A stretch of 18,478 bases of DNA from Pseudomonadota bacterium (GCA_023423415.1 JAFAFP010000240.1:1-18478); one strand, 5' to 3'; counted from the stretch's first letter, positions 8,229-15,260 are shown. Notes: generated by a model from the sequence alone, not told the origin. A program made the numbers and translations.

Positions 8229-8300
8229 TCATTCCCGCGAAAGCGGGAATCCAGTCTTCCACTGTTGCTGGGTCACCGCCTTCGCGGGGACGAACGGATA
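8229..8300. repeat. Palindromic intergenic repeat with GAAA-loop hairpin
   Basis: ATTCCCGC (8231-8238) pairs with GCGGGAAT (8243-8250) across a GAAA loop. About 25 bp further on, a CCTTCGCGGGGACGAAC segment (about 8279-8295) forms the other end of the element. It belongs to the same family as the repeat at 137-236. An open frame runs through it into the ROK gene and would add 49 residues beginning MPLIPAKAGIQ. Such translations of this repeat are a common annotation error and are not used here. Confidence 0.8.
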
Positions 8301-8368
8301 TAATGCCGCCGGTAACAGCAAGGAAACTTTCCCGCCCTTTCGCGTTATCCCGCGTTCGAGGGCCCCAG

Positions 8369-9433
8369 ATGGCAGATAACAAGACACTTCCGGCCGAGGC
8401 GGCGCATGGCGCGGCCCGGCTGCCATCCGTGGAAGTCGACAGTTACAATCTTGAAATCAAGGACGATGAAGGTTTCATCGGCGATCGCGCCAGCAAGGGC
8501 GCATTCACCGACATGATCGAAAACTGGCGCAAGGCGCTGCGCAAGGCGGGCGACGATCCGTTCGGCGACATAGCGACCGCGGATCTGAGCAAGAAGCAAC
8601 TCGACGAATTGCTGAGCAAGGGTGATGCTGAAGCCGCTGGCGTGCTGCAAGGCGCGATCGAGGATTTCTCGCAGGAGCTGACGCTGGTCATCCGCCGCTT
8701 CATGAAGCTGAAGGCCTGGGCCGAAACCGAACGCATCGTGGTCGGCGGCGGCTTCCGCAACAGCCGCATCGGCGAACTGGTGATCGGCCGCACGTCCGTC
8801 ATTCTGAAAGCCGACAAGATCAAGATCGATGTCGTCCCGATCCGCAATGATCCGGATGAAGCGGGGCTGCTCGGCGCCGCCCATCTCGCGCCAGCCTGGA
8901 TGTTCAAGGCGCATGACGCGATCCTCGCTGTCGATATCGGCGGCTCGAACATCCGTGCCGGCATCGTCAATCTGAACATCAAGAAGAAGAGCGATCTTTC
9001 GAAAGCCGTGGTCTGGAAATACGAACTCTGGCGCCATGCCGACGAGAACGACGTCAAGCGCGAGGACGCGGTGGAGAACCTCGTTGGCATGCTCAAGCGC
9101 CTGATTACCAAAGCACAGAAGGAGAAGATCGAACTGGCGCCGTTCATCGGCATCGGCTGTCCGGGCATGATCGAGGCGGACGGTTCGATCGATCGCGGGG
9201 GTCAGAACCTGCCCGGCGGCAACTGGGAGTCCAGCCGCTTCCACCTGCCGAGCAGGTTGCATGAGGCAATTCCGAAGATCGGCGACGATGATACCGCCAT
9301 CGTTCTGCACAACGACGCGGTGGTTCAGGGCCTGAGCGAAGTGCCGTTCATGCAGGACATCGACCATTGGGCCGTCCTGACGATTGGCACCGGCCTCGGC
9401 AATGCGCGGTTCACCAACCGGCATTCGGAGTAG
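8369..9433 (+). CDS. ROK-family sugar-kinase-like protein with circularly permuted motif order
   Basis: A 354-residue cytosolic protein. The ATG at 8369 has GAGGG (8358-8362) 6 nt upstream. Actin-like ATPase motifs of the ROK family are present, but in the order adenosine motif IVVGGGF (123-129), connect-2 AGLLGAAHL (165-173), phosphate-1 VDIGGSNIR (188-196, Asp189), connect-1 GIGCPG (261-266), catalytic HNDA (314-317, Asp316), phosphate-2 TIGTGLGNAR (338-347), then the end of the protein. In ordinary ROK proteins phosphate-1 is at the N-terminus and the adenosine and connect-2 motifs are near the C-terminus. The helical region at 46-118, with LLSKGDAEAAGVL, matches the segment that normally precedes the adenosine motif. 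The zinc motif CxCGxxGC is absent. A sugar kinase or sugar-binding role is inferred from the family only. Repeats flank the gene on both sides. Confidence 0.85.
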   Translation: MADNKTLPAEAAHGAARLPSVEVDSYNLEIKDDEGFIGDRASKGAFTDMIENWRKALRKAGDDPFGDIATADLSKKQLDELLSKGDAEAAGVLQGAIEDFSQELTLVIRRFMKLKAWAETERIVVGGGFRNSRIGELVIGRTSVILKADKIKIDVVPIRNDPDEAGLLGAAHLAPAWMFKAHDAILAVDIGGSNIRAGIVNLNIKKKSDLSKAVVWKYELWRHADENDVKREDAVENLVGMLKRLITKAQKEKIELAPFIGIGCPGMIEADGSIDRGGQNLPGGNWESSRFHLPSRLHEAIPKIGDDDTAIVLHNDAVVQGLSEVPFMQDIDHWAVLTIGTGLGNARFTNRHSE

Positions 9434-9452
9434 TCGCAACTGCGCTTTCTCT

Positions 9453-9580
9453 TCGTCATTGCCGGGCTTGACCCGGCGATCCATCAAAAGAAAAACGTTC
9501 TTGCGAAGAGGATGATGCGCGGGGCAGAAGGCGTCAACGGCGCCGTCTTCGACGGCTATGTCCGCGCATGACGATGGAGG
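9453..9580. repeat. REP-like intergenic repeat, inverted ends
   Basis: The left end carries a 6-bp stem GCCGGG (9461-9466) / CCCGGC (9472-9477) around CTTGA, within a CGTCATTGCCGGGCTTGACC-type core, followed by GATCCATC. An inverted, weaker partner (CATGACGATGGA, about 9567-9578) ends the element. Inside it is a small hairpin GCCGTC (9542-9547) / GACGGC (9551-9556). The core matches the element at 10511-10602. It fills most of the 223-bp gap between the ROK gene and the molybdenum hydroxylase genes. Confidence 0.7.
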
Positions 9581-9613
9581 GATCCAGCTTCAAAACACAT
9601 TGACGCGCGCGCT

Positions 9614-9642
9614 TTCCCAGCCAGAATAAGAAAAAATATAAT
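9614..9642 (+). promoter_or_regulatory. Candidate sigma-70-type promoter for the molybdenum hydroxylase genes
   Basis: A perfect TATAAT at 9637-9642 lies 17 bp after TTCCCA (9614-9619), a 4-of-6 match to the -35 consensus, in an unusually A-rich stretch for this genome. It is directly upstream of the FAD-subunit gene. Transcription would start near 9648-9650, leaving a leader of only about 8 nt before the GTG at 9657, which would cut into the GGAGG ribosome site at 9648-9652. That makes either a near-leaderless message or a chance match possible. Confidence 0.35.
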
Positions 9643-9656
9643 CTTCGGGAGGATGC

Positions 9657-10502
9657 GTGAAACCGGCGCCATTTGCGTATGCGAAGGCGCGTTCCGTCGC
9701 GGACGCGGTCAAGTTGCTGGGCGAGCACAGTGAGGCAAAACTGCTCGCCGGTGGGCAAAGCCTGATGGCGACGCTCAATATGCGGCTATCAGCGCCGAGC
9801 CTGCTGATCGATCTCAATGGCATATCCGGTCTCGACACCATTGCCGTGAACGACGGCGTGGTGGAAATCGGCGCGCTGGCGCGGCACGCGGCGGTGATGG
9901 CGTCCGATACCATCGCCCAACATGCACCGCTGATCGCGATGGCGATGCCGCATATCGCCCATCCCGCCATCCGCAATCGCGGCACCTTCGGCGGCTCTGT
10001 CGCCTTTGCCGATCCGGCCGCCGAATTGCCTGCGTGTTTTCTGGCGCTCGGCGGTGAAGTCGAGATCACCGGTCCCGGCGGCAAGCGCCATGTGAAGGCC
10101 GATGACTTCTTCAAGGATTTGTACGAGACGTCGATCGGCCATGACGACGTGCTGACGGCGATCCGCCTGCCAGCCGCAACAGCGGACATGCGTTACGGCT
10201 TTGCCGAACTCTCACGACGGCACGGCGATTACGCGATTGTCGGTCTCGCCGCCTCGGGGCGCGCGGATGGCACATCGCTGAAGGACGTGCGGCTGTCCTA
10301 TTTCGGCGTGGGGCTCACGCCCACTCGCGCGAAAGCCGCCGAAGCCGCATTGGCCTCCGGCCGTCTCGACGGGGCCGTCAAGGCGCTCGACTCCGATCTC
10401 GATCCACCCGATGACATCCAGGAAACCGGCGCGGTGAAAAAACATCTCGCCGGCGTGCTGCTGCGCCGTGTCGCTGCGCAGATGACGGGAGTGCGCGCAT
10501 GA
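9657..10502 (+). CDS. Molybdenum hydroxylase FAD-binding medium subunit (CoxM-like)
   Basis: A 281-residue FAD subunit of the xanthine oxidase/CO dehydrogenase superfamily. The FAD-binding motif AGGQSL is at 31-36 and the second motif TFGGSVAFADPAAELP at 110-125; the C-terminal part (about 175-281) fits the CO dehydrogenase flavoprotein C-terminal domain. It passes electrons from the 2Fe-2S subunit to the final acceptor. The start is GTG 9657, with GGAGG (9648-9652) 4 nt upstream. It is the first gene of the order M-S-L, which is normal for this superfamily. A REP-like repeat separates it from the next gene. Confidence 0.93.
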   Translation: MKPAPFAYAKARSVADAVKLLGEHSEAKLLAGGQSLMATLNMRLSAPSLLIDLNGISGLDTIAVNDGVVEIGALARHAAVMASDTIAQHAPLIAMAMPHIAHPAIRNRGTFGGSVAFADPAAELPACFLALGGEVEITGPGGKRHVKADDFFKDLYETSIGHDDVLTAIRLPAATADMRYGFAELSRRHGDYAIVGLAASGRADGTSLKDVRLSYFGVGLTPTRAKAAEAALASGRLDGAVKALDSDLDPPDDIQETGAVKKHLAGVLLRRVAAQMTGVRA

Positions 10503-10510
10503 AATCTCCA

Positions 10511-10602
10511 CGGTCATGCGTGGGCTTGACCCGCGCATCCATCCTTCTTCGAGAAAGTTTTTATTGCTTGATGGATGGCCGGGTCGAGCCCGGCCATGAC
10601 GG
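10511..10602. repeat. REP-like inverted repeat between medium and small subunit genes
   Basis: Two arms of about 33 bp, 10511-10543 and 10570-10602, are imperfect inverted copies separated by 26 bp. Each arm contains its own smaller palindrome built on GGGCTTGACCC or GGGTCGAGCCC. It is the same family as the element at 9453-9580. The right arm ends exactly at the GGAG (10601-10604) that serves as ribosome site for the small-subunit gene at 10612, so the folded RNA would abut that site. Confidence 0.85.
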
Positions 10603-10611
10603 AGAGTATGA

Positions 10612-11112
10612 ATGACGCATCATTACGATATCACCCTCACCGTCAATGGCGAGCGCATCGACGGCCATGTCGAGGGCCGCAAATCGCTGGTCGATTTCCT
10701 GCGCGACGACCTGACGCTGACCGGCAGTCATATCGGCTGCGAGCATGGCGTCTGCGGCGCCTGCACCGTGCGCGTGAACGGCGAAATCGTGCGCGGCTGC
10801 CTGATGCTGGCCGTGCAATGCGACGGCGCGGTTGTGGAGACGATCGAAGGCGTCTCGGATACCGGCGAGATCGCCGATCTGCAGGACGCGTTCGAGAAGC
10901 GCAACGCGCTGCAATGCGGCTTCTGCACGCCCGGCATGCTGCTGACGGCGCAGGAATTGCTCTCACAAACGAAAAATGGCGGCAAGGTGCCGAGCCGCGA
11001 CGATATCCGCGAACATATCTCGGGCAATTACTGTCGCTGCACCGGCTATCATGCCATCGTCGATGCGGTGGAAGCGGTGGCGGTGGCAAGGAATGAAGGA
11101 CGCTCGCGATGA
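10612..11112 (+). CDS. Molybdenum hydroxylase 2Fe-2S small subunit (CoxS-like)
   Basis: A 166-residue subunit carrying two 2Fe-2S clusters. The plant-ferredoxin-type N-terminal cluster uses Cys43, Cys48, Cys51 and Cys63 (GCEHGVCGACTV ... GCLML). The C-terminal helical cluster domain uses Cys102, Cys105, Cys141 and Cys143 (QCGFCTPGM ... CRCTGY). All eight ligands are present and the length is normal for the family. It relays electrons from the molybdenum site to FAD. The ribosome site GGAG is at 10601-10604, 7 nt from the ATG, at the edge of the preceding repeat. The large-subunit gene follows after a 196-bp gap filled by another repeat. Confidence 0.95.
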   Translation: MTHHYDITLTVNGERIDGHVEGRKSLVDFLRDDLTLTGSHIGCEHGVCGACTVRVNGEIVRGCLMLAVQCDGAVVETIEGVSDTGEIADLQDAFEKRNALQCGFCTPGMLLTAQELLSQTKNGGKVPSRDDIREHISGNYCRCTGYHAIVDAVEAVAVARNEGRSR

Positions 11113-11145
11113 AGACACTGTCCTCGCCGCTTGCTCCGCGCGCTT

Positions 11146-11246
11146 CCCTCCCCCGCTTGCGGGGGAGGGTTAGGGAGGGGGCATGCAATCGTCAAAGAAG
11201 CTCCAAGGCGCCCCCTCTCCACCTCTCCCCCGCAAGCGGGGGAGAG
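11146..11246. repeat. GC-rich double-hairpin repeat between small and large subunit genes
   Basis: Two perfect 11-bp stems: CCCTCCCCCGC (11146-11156) with GCGGGGGAGGG (11159-11169), and CTCTCCCCCGC (11223-11233) with GCGGGGGAGAG (11236-11246). The flanking AGGGAGGGGGC and GCGCCCCCTCTCC segments are also complementary, so the whole 101 bp can fold on itself as one long inverted repeat with hairpin tips. An open frame crosses it and joins the large-subunit gene, but its translation (SPPLPRKRGRE and the like) is repeat-derived. A related element is at 16232-16390. Confidence 0.85.
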
Positions 11247-11308
11247 AGCAGACCACGCCGAACGGCGAGTTCGAGCACAACACACTACGTTGTCGGGCGA
11301 GTTACATC

Positions 11309-13705
11309 ATGAAAATCGTCTCCGACCTTCCCTCGCCGCTCACCGCGCTGGACCGGCCCAATTCCTATATCGGCCGCGCCGTTCCGCGCCCGAACCTGCA
11401 ACGCCTGACTCAAGGGCGCGCGCAATATGTCAGCGATCTCGTGCTGCCGCGCATGGCGCATGTCGCCTATGTGCGCTCGCCATTCGCCCATGCGCGCATC
11501 AAGAACATCGACAAGAGCGCGGCGGAGAAAGCGCCGGGCGTAATCGCCATCGTCACCGGCGCTGAACTCGCCAAGGTCATCACGCCATGGGTCGGCGTAC
11601 TGACGCATCTCAAGGGCATCAAGTCAGCGCCGCAATTCGCGATCGCAGTCGATCGCGCCTGCTGGCAGGGCGAGGCGGTCTGCGCCGTGGTGGCGCGGTC
11701 ACGCGCGGAGGCGGAAGACGCCTGCGAACTGATTCAGGTCGATTACGAGGAGCTGACGCCGGTCACCGATCCCGAAACCGCGCTCGATCCGGCAACGCCG
11801 GTGATCCATCCCGATCTTGGCGACAACCTCACCTTCGAACGCAGCCTCGATGTCGGCGAAGTCGACAAGGCCTTTGCGCAATCCGATGCCGTGGTGGAGA
11901 CAACCTTCCTCTTCGGCCGCCATACCGGGGTCACCAACGAGGCGCGCTCGATCGTCGCCGACTGGAACACCGGCGATCAGCGCCTGACCGTGTACCAGGG
12001 CACGCAGGCGCCGCACATGATGCAGAACCTGTTCGCCAAGCACCTCGGCCTGGAAGAGCATCAGGTCCGCGTCATCACCAAGGATGTCGGCGGCTCGTTC
12101 GGCATCAAGGTGCACACCTATGCCGACGAGATGGCCGTCGTGGCGTTATCGAAGCTGCTGAAGCGGCCGATCAAGTTCGTGGCGGATCGCCTGGAAAGCT
12201 TCGTCACCGATATCCATGCGCGCGATCATCGCGTGAAAGGCAGGATCGGCATCAACAACGACGGCACCATCACCGCCTTCGAGATCGACGATCTCACCGG
12301 CATCGGCCCCTATTCGGTCTATCCGCGCACCAGCGGCATCGAAGCCAATCAGGTGGTCAACCTGATCGGCGGTCCCTATGCCTGCCCGAATTATCGCGCG
12401 CGGGCGCGTGTGGTGTTCCAGAATAAAAATGTGATGTGCCAGTACCGCGCTGTCGGCCATCCGATCGCAACGGCAGTCACCGAGGGTCTCGTCGATCTCG
12501 CCGCAGCCAAGATCGGCATGGACCCGATCGATGTGCGCAGGAAGAACCTCTATGCCGACGATGCCTATCCGGTCACGGCGGCCTCCGGCATCAAGTTCGA
12601 GAAGCTGTCGCATCACGCCTCGACTGACAAGATTCTCAAGATGATGGACTACAAGGCGCTGCGGGCCGATCAGGCCGCTGCGCGCGCCAAGGGTATCCAT
12701 CGCGGCATCGGCTTTGCGTCCTTCATCGAAGTCACCAATCCGAGCGCGGCGTTTTACGGCGTCGGCGGCGCGAAGATCTCGGCGCAGGACGGCGCGACGG
12801 TGAAGCTCGACGCCACCGGCGCGATCTTCTGCCATACCGGCGTGTCGGAACAGGGCCAGGGCGCGGAAGCGGTCATCGCGCAATGCGTCGCGTCATCCTT
12901 CGGCGTGTCGCTCGACAAGGTGCGCGTCATCATGGGCGACACCGACAACACGCCGTATGGCGGCGGCACATGGGCGTCGCGTGCGGCCGGCATCGGCGGC
13001 GAAGCGGCGTGGCAGGCCGGCAAGGCCCTGCGCGAGAATGTTCTCGCCGCAGCCGCCTCGATCCTGCAGGCCAAGCCCGGCGATCTCGACATCAATAATG
13101 GTGTTGTCGTCGACAAGGGCACGATCAAGGAGCGCATCACCCTCAGCGAGGTCGCCCGCATCTGCTATTTCCGTCCCGACACGTTGCCGCCCGGCTTCCA
13201 GGCCGAGCTCGTGGCAACACGCCACTATGTGCCGCGCGCATGGCCGTTCTCATTCACCAACGGCATTCAGGCGTCCTATCTCGAAGTCGATACCGATACC
13301 GGCTTCATCAAGCTACTGAAACATTGGTGCGTGGAGGATTGCGGCACGGTCATCAATCCGCAGCTCGTGGACGAACAGATCCGCGGCGGCATCGTGCAGG
13401 GTCTCGGTGGTGCGCTGTTCGAGCATTGCCTCTATGACGAGCGCGGCCAGATGCTGAACGGCAACATGGCCGACTATCTCGTGCCGATGGCAATGGAAAT
13501 GCCGGACATGGAGATCGGTCACGTCGTCTCGCCGACGGCCGATTCAGAACTTGGCGCCAAGGGTGCCGGCGAAGCCGGCACCGCAGGCGCCCCCGCGTGC
13601 GTGATGAATGCGATCAACAATGCCTTGCGCCCGCTCGGCGCTGCGCCGCTGACGGAAATGCCGTTCACGCCGGGGCGTGTGTTGAGGGCGCTTGGCCGCG
13701 TGTGA
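11309..13705 (+). CDS. Molybdenum hydroxylase molybdopterin-binding large subunit (CoxL-like, form II type)
   Basis: A 798-residue large subunit. The family begins with a segment like IGRAVPRPNLQRLTQGRAQY (residues 21-40), which places the start at ATG 11309, after the repeat; the ribosome site is weak. Cofactor motifs: GGSFGIK (261-267), EQGQGAEAV (514-522), and GAKGAGEAGTAG (749-760) with catalytic Glu755. The active-site loop that reads AYxCSFR in true CO dehydrogenase is CQYRAVGHP (377-385) here, so CO is unlikely to be the substrate; form II enzymes hydroxylate varied organic compounds. Together with the two upstream genes it forms a dimer of heterotrimers, normally cytosolic. Maturation genes (coxD/E/F/G) are not in the window. 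Confidence 0.93.
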   Translation: MKIVSDLPSPLTALDRPNSYIGRAVPRPNLQRLTQGRAQYVSDLVLPRMAHVAYVRSPFAHARIKNIDKSAAEKAPGVIAIVTGAELAKVITPWVGVLTHLKGIKSAPQFAIAVDRACWQGEAVCAVVARSRAEAEDACELIQVDYEELTPVTDPETALDPATPVIHPDLGDNLTFERSLDVGEVDKAFAQSDAVVETTFLFGRHTGVTNEARSIVADWNTGDQRLTVYQGTQAPHMMQNLFAKHLGLEEHQVRVITKDVGGSFGIKVHTYADEMAVVALSKLLKRPIKFVADRLESFVTDIHARDHRVKGRIGINNDGTITAFEIDDLTGIGPYSVYPRTSGIEANQVVNLIGGPYACPNYRARARVVFQNKNVMCQYRAVGHPIATAVTEGLVDLAAAKIGMDPIDVRRKNLYADDAYPVTAASGIKFEKLSHHASTDKILKMMDYKALRADQAAARAKGIHRGIGFASFIEVTNPSAAFYGVGGAKISAQDGATVKLDATGAIFCHTGVSEQGQGAEAVIAQCVASSFGVSLDKVRVIMGDTDNTPYGGGTWASRAAGIGGEAAWQAGKALRENVLAAAASILQAKPGDLDINNGVVVDKGTIKERITLSEVARICYFRPDTLPPGFQAELVATRHYVPRAWPFSFTNGIQASYLEVDTDTGFIKLLKHWCVEDCGTVINPQLVDEQIRGGIVQGLGGALFEHCLYDERGQMLNGNMADYLVPMAMEMPDMEIGHVVSPTADSELGAKGAGEAGTAGAPACVMNAINNALRPLGAAPLTEMPFTPGRVLRALGRV

Positions 13706-13720
13706 AACCGGGCCTCTCGC

Positions 13721-14155
13721 TTAGGCCGCCCTGGCGTGCTGGTACGGGCCGCTGTCAGGAGCGGGACGCGGTGGCGATGTAAATTCCGGTGCGTGCGACG
13801 CGGTCGCTGCCGCCGATAAGGTACATTCGGCCACAGTCATGAGATGTTTCTGACATGCCACGCCATCCGCCGTGACGCGTTGCATCGAACTTGTCATCCA
13901 GTTCTGCAGCTCCCGCATAGCATCGGCCGGCGAATTCGCAGTCCCCGCGCGCTGAGCCGTATCAATTGCCGATTTCGCGGCCTCATGTCGGCGCGTGAAC
14001 CAGCCGGATGCGAATTCCTGCATGCTGTCCAGAATCTTGTCCTGGCCCCGCCAGAAGGTCGCGCAATTTTCGCTGAAAGCGGCCCGGTACGACTCGCAAG
14101 CGCCAAACGCCTGCTGCAATGGATCAGTCCCGCTGATGCCTTGTTGGTTCGCCAT
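13721..14155 (-). CDS. Phasin-like protein
   Basis: A 144-residue protein with an amphipathic helical centre (about 20-115). It resembles phasins: the FWRGQDKILDSMQEFASGWFTRRHEAAKSA segment, then a variable linker, then LQNWMTSSMQRVTADGVACQKHLMTVAE. Phasins coat polyhydroxyalkanoate granules, but many members of this Pfam family in alphaproteobacteria have other or unknown roles. Cys20, Cys31, Cys101 and Cys111 are unusual for a phasin. The tail (119-144) is Pro/Ala-rich. ATG 14155 has GGGAGAA (14162-14168) 6 nt upstream. It converges on the large-subunit gene with 15 bp between. No polyhydroxyalkanoate synthase gene is visible here. Confidence 0.75.
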   Translation of the reverse strand: MANQQGISGTDPLQQAFGACESYRAAFSENCATFWRGQDKILDSMQEFASGWFTRRHEAAKSAIDTAQRAGTANSPADAMRELQNWMTSSMQRVTADGVACQKHLMTVAECTLSAAATASHAPEFTSPPRPAPDSGPYQHARAA

Positions 14156-14441
14156 TCTGCTTTCTCCCTGGTTGTAAACTCTACCAATCTCCCTCTTTCA
14201 CTCCCGTTCCAGAATCAAAATTGTCCAGCCTGCGGCTCAGTGGTTGCGGGCGCCGCCACTCGGTTGCGAGCCGTTGAGCCGGAATCGAGGGACATGGCGG
14301 CGCATTCGTGCGCCGTGACGGGTAGCGGACTCGATCAATGAGGCAATCTTACGGACGAGGATGATCGCGATCATCACATTGGCGCGAAGCCGTTCGGCGC
14401 GAGACGCAGCGACATCTGCTCATCCCCGAAAACAGCACCGA
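14156..14441. other. Intergenic region with a 16-bp perfect palindrome
   Basis: 286 bp between the phasin-like gene and the isochorismatase-fold gene. The only clear structure is the perfect palindrome GATGATCGCGATCATC at 14360-14375, about 205 bp upstream of the phasin-like start. It is a plausible operator for a dimeric regulator or a chance sequence. No gene with convincing coding character was seen in either strand. Confidence 0.5.
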
Positions 14442-15068
14442 TCAAAACCTGATCATATCACTCTTCGTCAGCGTGGACTTCGCCGACACGCCGGGCGCGT
14501 TGACCATGTGCCACGCCGTATACTGTTCGGCGTAAGGATCGCCGCTGATGCCATCGACCGGGATGATGACATTCATTCCCGTCAACGCAGCGTGGGAGGC
14601 CGTATTAAGGACCGCCCCATTGGCCGCCGTGCCGACCACGATCACGGTCTGGATGCCCCTGTCCTTCAGGATCTTGTCGAGATCGGTGCGCAGGAATTTG
14701 TTGGGGCCGGATGTCACTGACGGCTCGCCGTCGATCGGCGCAACATCCTTCATCACGTCGGCGGCTGTGGTATTGGCAATGAGGCTATAGATCACCGGCG
14801 CCTTCGCCGCGCGAGCCGCATCAAGCAGCTTCTTCATCGCCGGCAGGGATTCGACGCAGCGCGGCCGCTTGCCGCAATTCTGGTTCATGAAATCGAGCAT
14901 CAGCAGGGCCGTAGTCTTCGGATCGACCGTGACCGGTTTCAGCGCCGGCGCAGCGGGCGCTTTCACGCTGTCCCACTCTTCGGTAATCGGCGCCCCATGC
15001 GTGGGAAGAGACATCGTGGCGATGCAAAACGCCGCGAGCATCGCAATCATCTTGATCTTCAAGAGCAT
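14442..15068 (-). CDS. Exported isochorismatase-fold protein lacking the catalytic cysteine
   Basis: A 208-residue protein. ATG 15068 is chosen because GGGAGG (15075-15080) is 6 nt upstream and a Sec signal peptide follows at once (residues 1-26, ending THGA). The open frame extends 20 codons further upstream without support. The isochorismatase/cysteine-hydrolase fold shows in LMLDFMNQ with Asp59, PNKFLRTDL with Lys124, and VIVVGTAANGAVLNTASHAA (142-161). Cys is normally seen two residues after the TxN of that last motif; here position 152 is Ala. Predicted periplasmic. True isochorismatases also lack this Cys, so activity is not excluded, but amidase chemistry would be. Cys65 and Cys71 lie elsewhere. 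Substrate unknown. Confidence 0.88.
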   Translation of the reverse strand: MLLKIKMIAMLAAFCIATMSLPTHGAPITEEWDSVKAPAAPALKPVTVDPKTTALLMLDFMNQNCGKRPRCVESLPAMKKLLDAARAAKAPVIYSLIANTTAADVMKDVAPIDGEPSVTSGPNKFLRTDLDKILKDRGIQTVIVVGTAANGAVLNTASHAALTGMNVIIPVDGISGDPYAEQYTAWHMVNAPGVSAKSTLTKSDMIRF

Positions 15069-15074
15069 CGAATA

Positions 15075-15080
15075 CCTCCC
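15075..15080 (-). promoter_or_regulatory. Ribosome binding site fixing the isochorismatase-fold gene start
   Basis: GGGAGG on the minus strand, 6 nt before ATG 15066-15068. It favours the signal-peptide start over the longer reading frame that begins at 15128. Confidence 0.8.
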
Positions 15081-15250
15081 GAATCGACCGATGCCACGTT
15101 CAACCCTCAATATCCGGCAGTATTCCACATCGTCGAAAAAGACATGACTGTCCGCATCAATCTATCCATAGACGGATCGGTCTTCCTTGTTCCACAATCC
15201 GCTTCGCCGCCGCATGCCCCATGCGGGAAGAGCAGCAATGAGAATGCCGT

Positions 15251-15255
15251 GGAGG
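15251..15255 (+). promoter_or_regulatory. Ribosome binding site favouring a GTG start for the cyclase gene
   Basis: GGAGG lies 5 nt before GTG 15261 but 11 nt before ATG 15267. The better spacing supports the GTG, two codons upstream of the ATG. Confidence 0.65.
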
Positions 15256-15260
15256 ATGAC

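Noticed and set aside
8222..8368. A 49-residue N-terminal extension of the ROK-like protein
   Set aside because: It is a translation of the palindromic repeat. ATG 8369 has its own ribosome site.
8345..9487. A 380-codon open frame on the minus strand
   Set aside because: Antisense to the ROK-like gene, which has all five ATPase motifs. The minus-strand product has no recognisable motif and runs into repeats.
137..11246. Hairpin repeats as a CRISPR array
   Set aside because: The copies are kilobases apart, differ in sequence and have no regular spacers or cas genes.
11183..11308. A 42-residue N-terminal extension of the large subunit
   Set aside because: It comes from the double-hairpin repeat and does not resemble family N-termini, which begin close to the ATG at 11309.
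11309..13705. Naming the oxidoreductase carbon monoxide dehydrogenase (coxL)
   Set aside because: The AYxCSFR active-site signature is absent, so only the superfamily is supported.
13711..13727. GGCCT-CTCGCTT-AGGCC as a bidirectional terminator in the convergent gap
   Set aside because: The stem is only 5 bp, overlaps the phasin-like stop codon and lacks a T-run.
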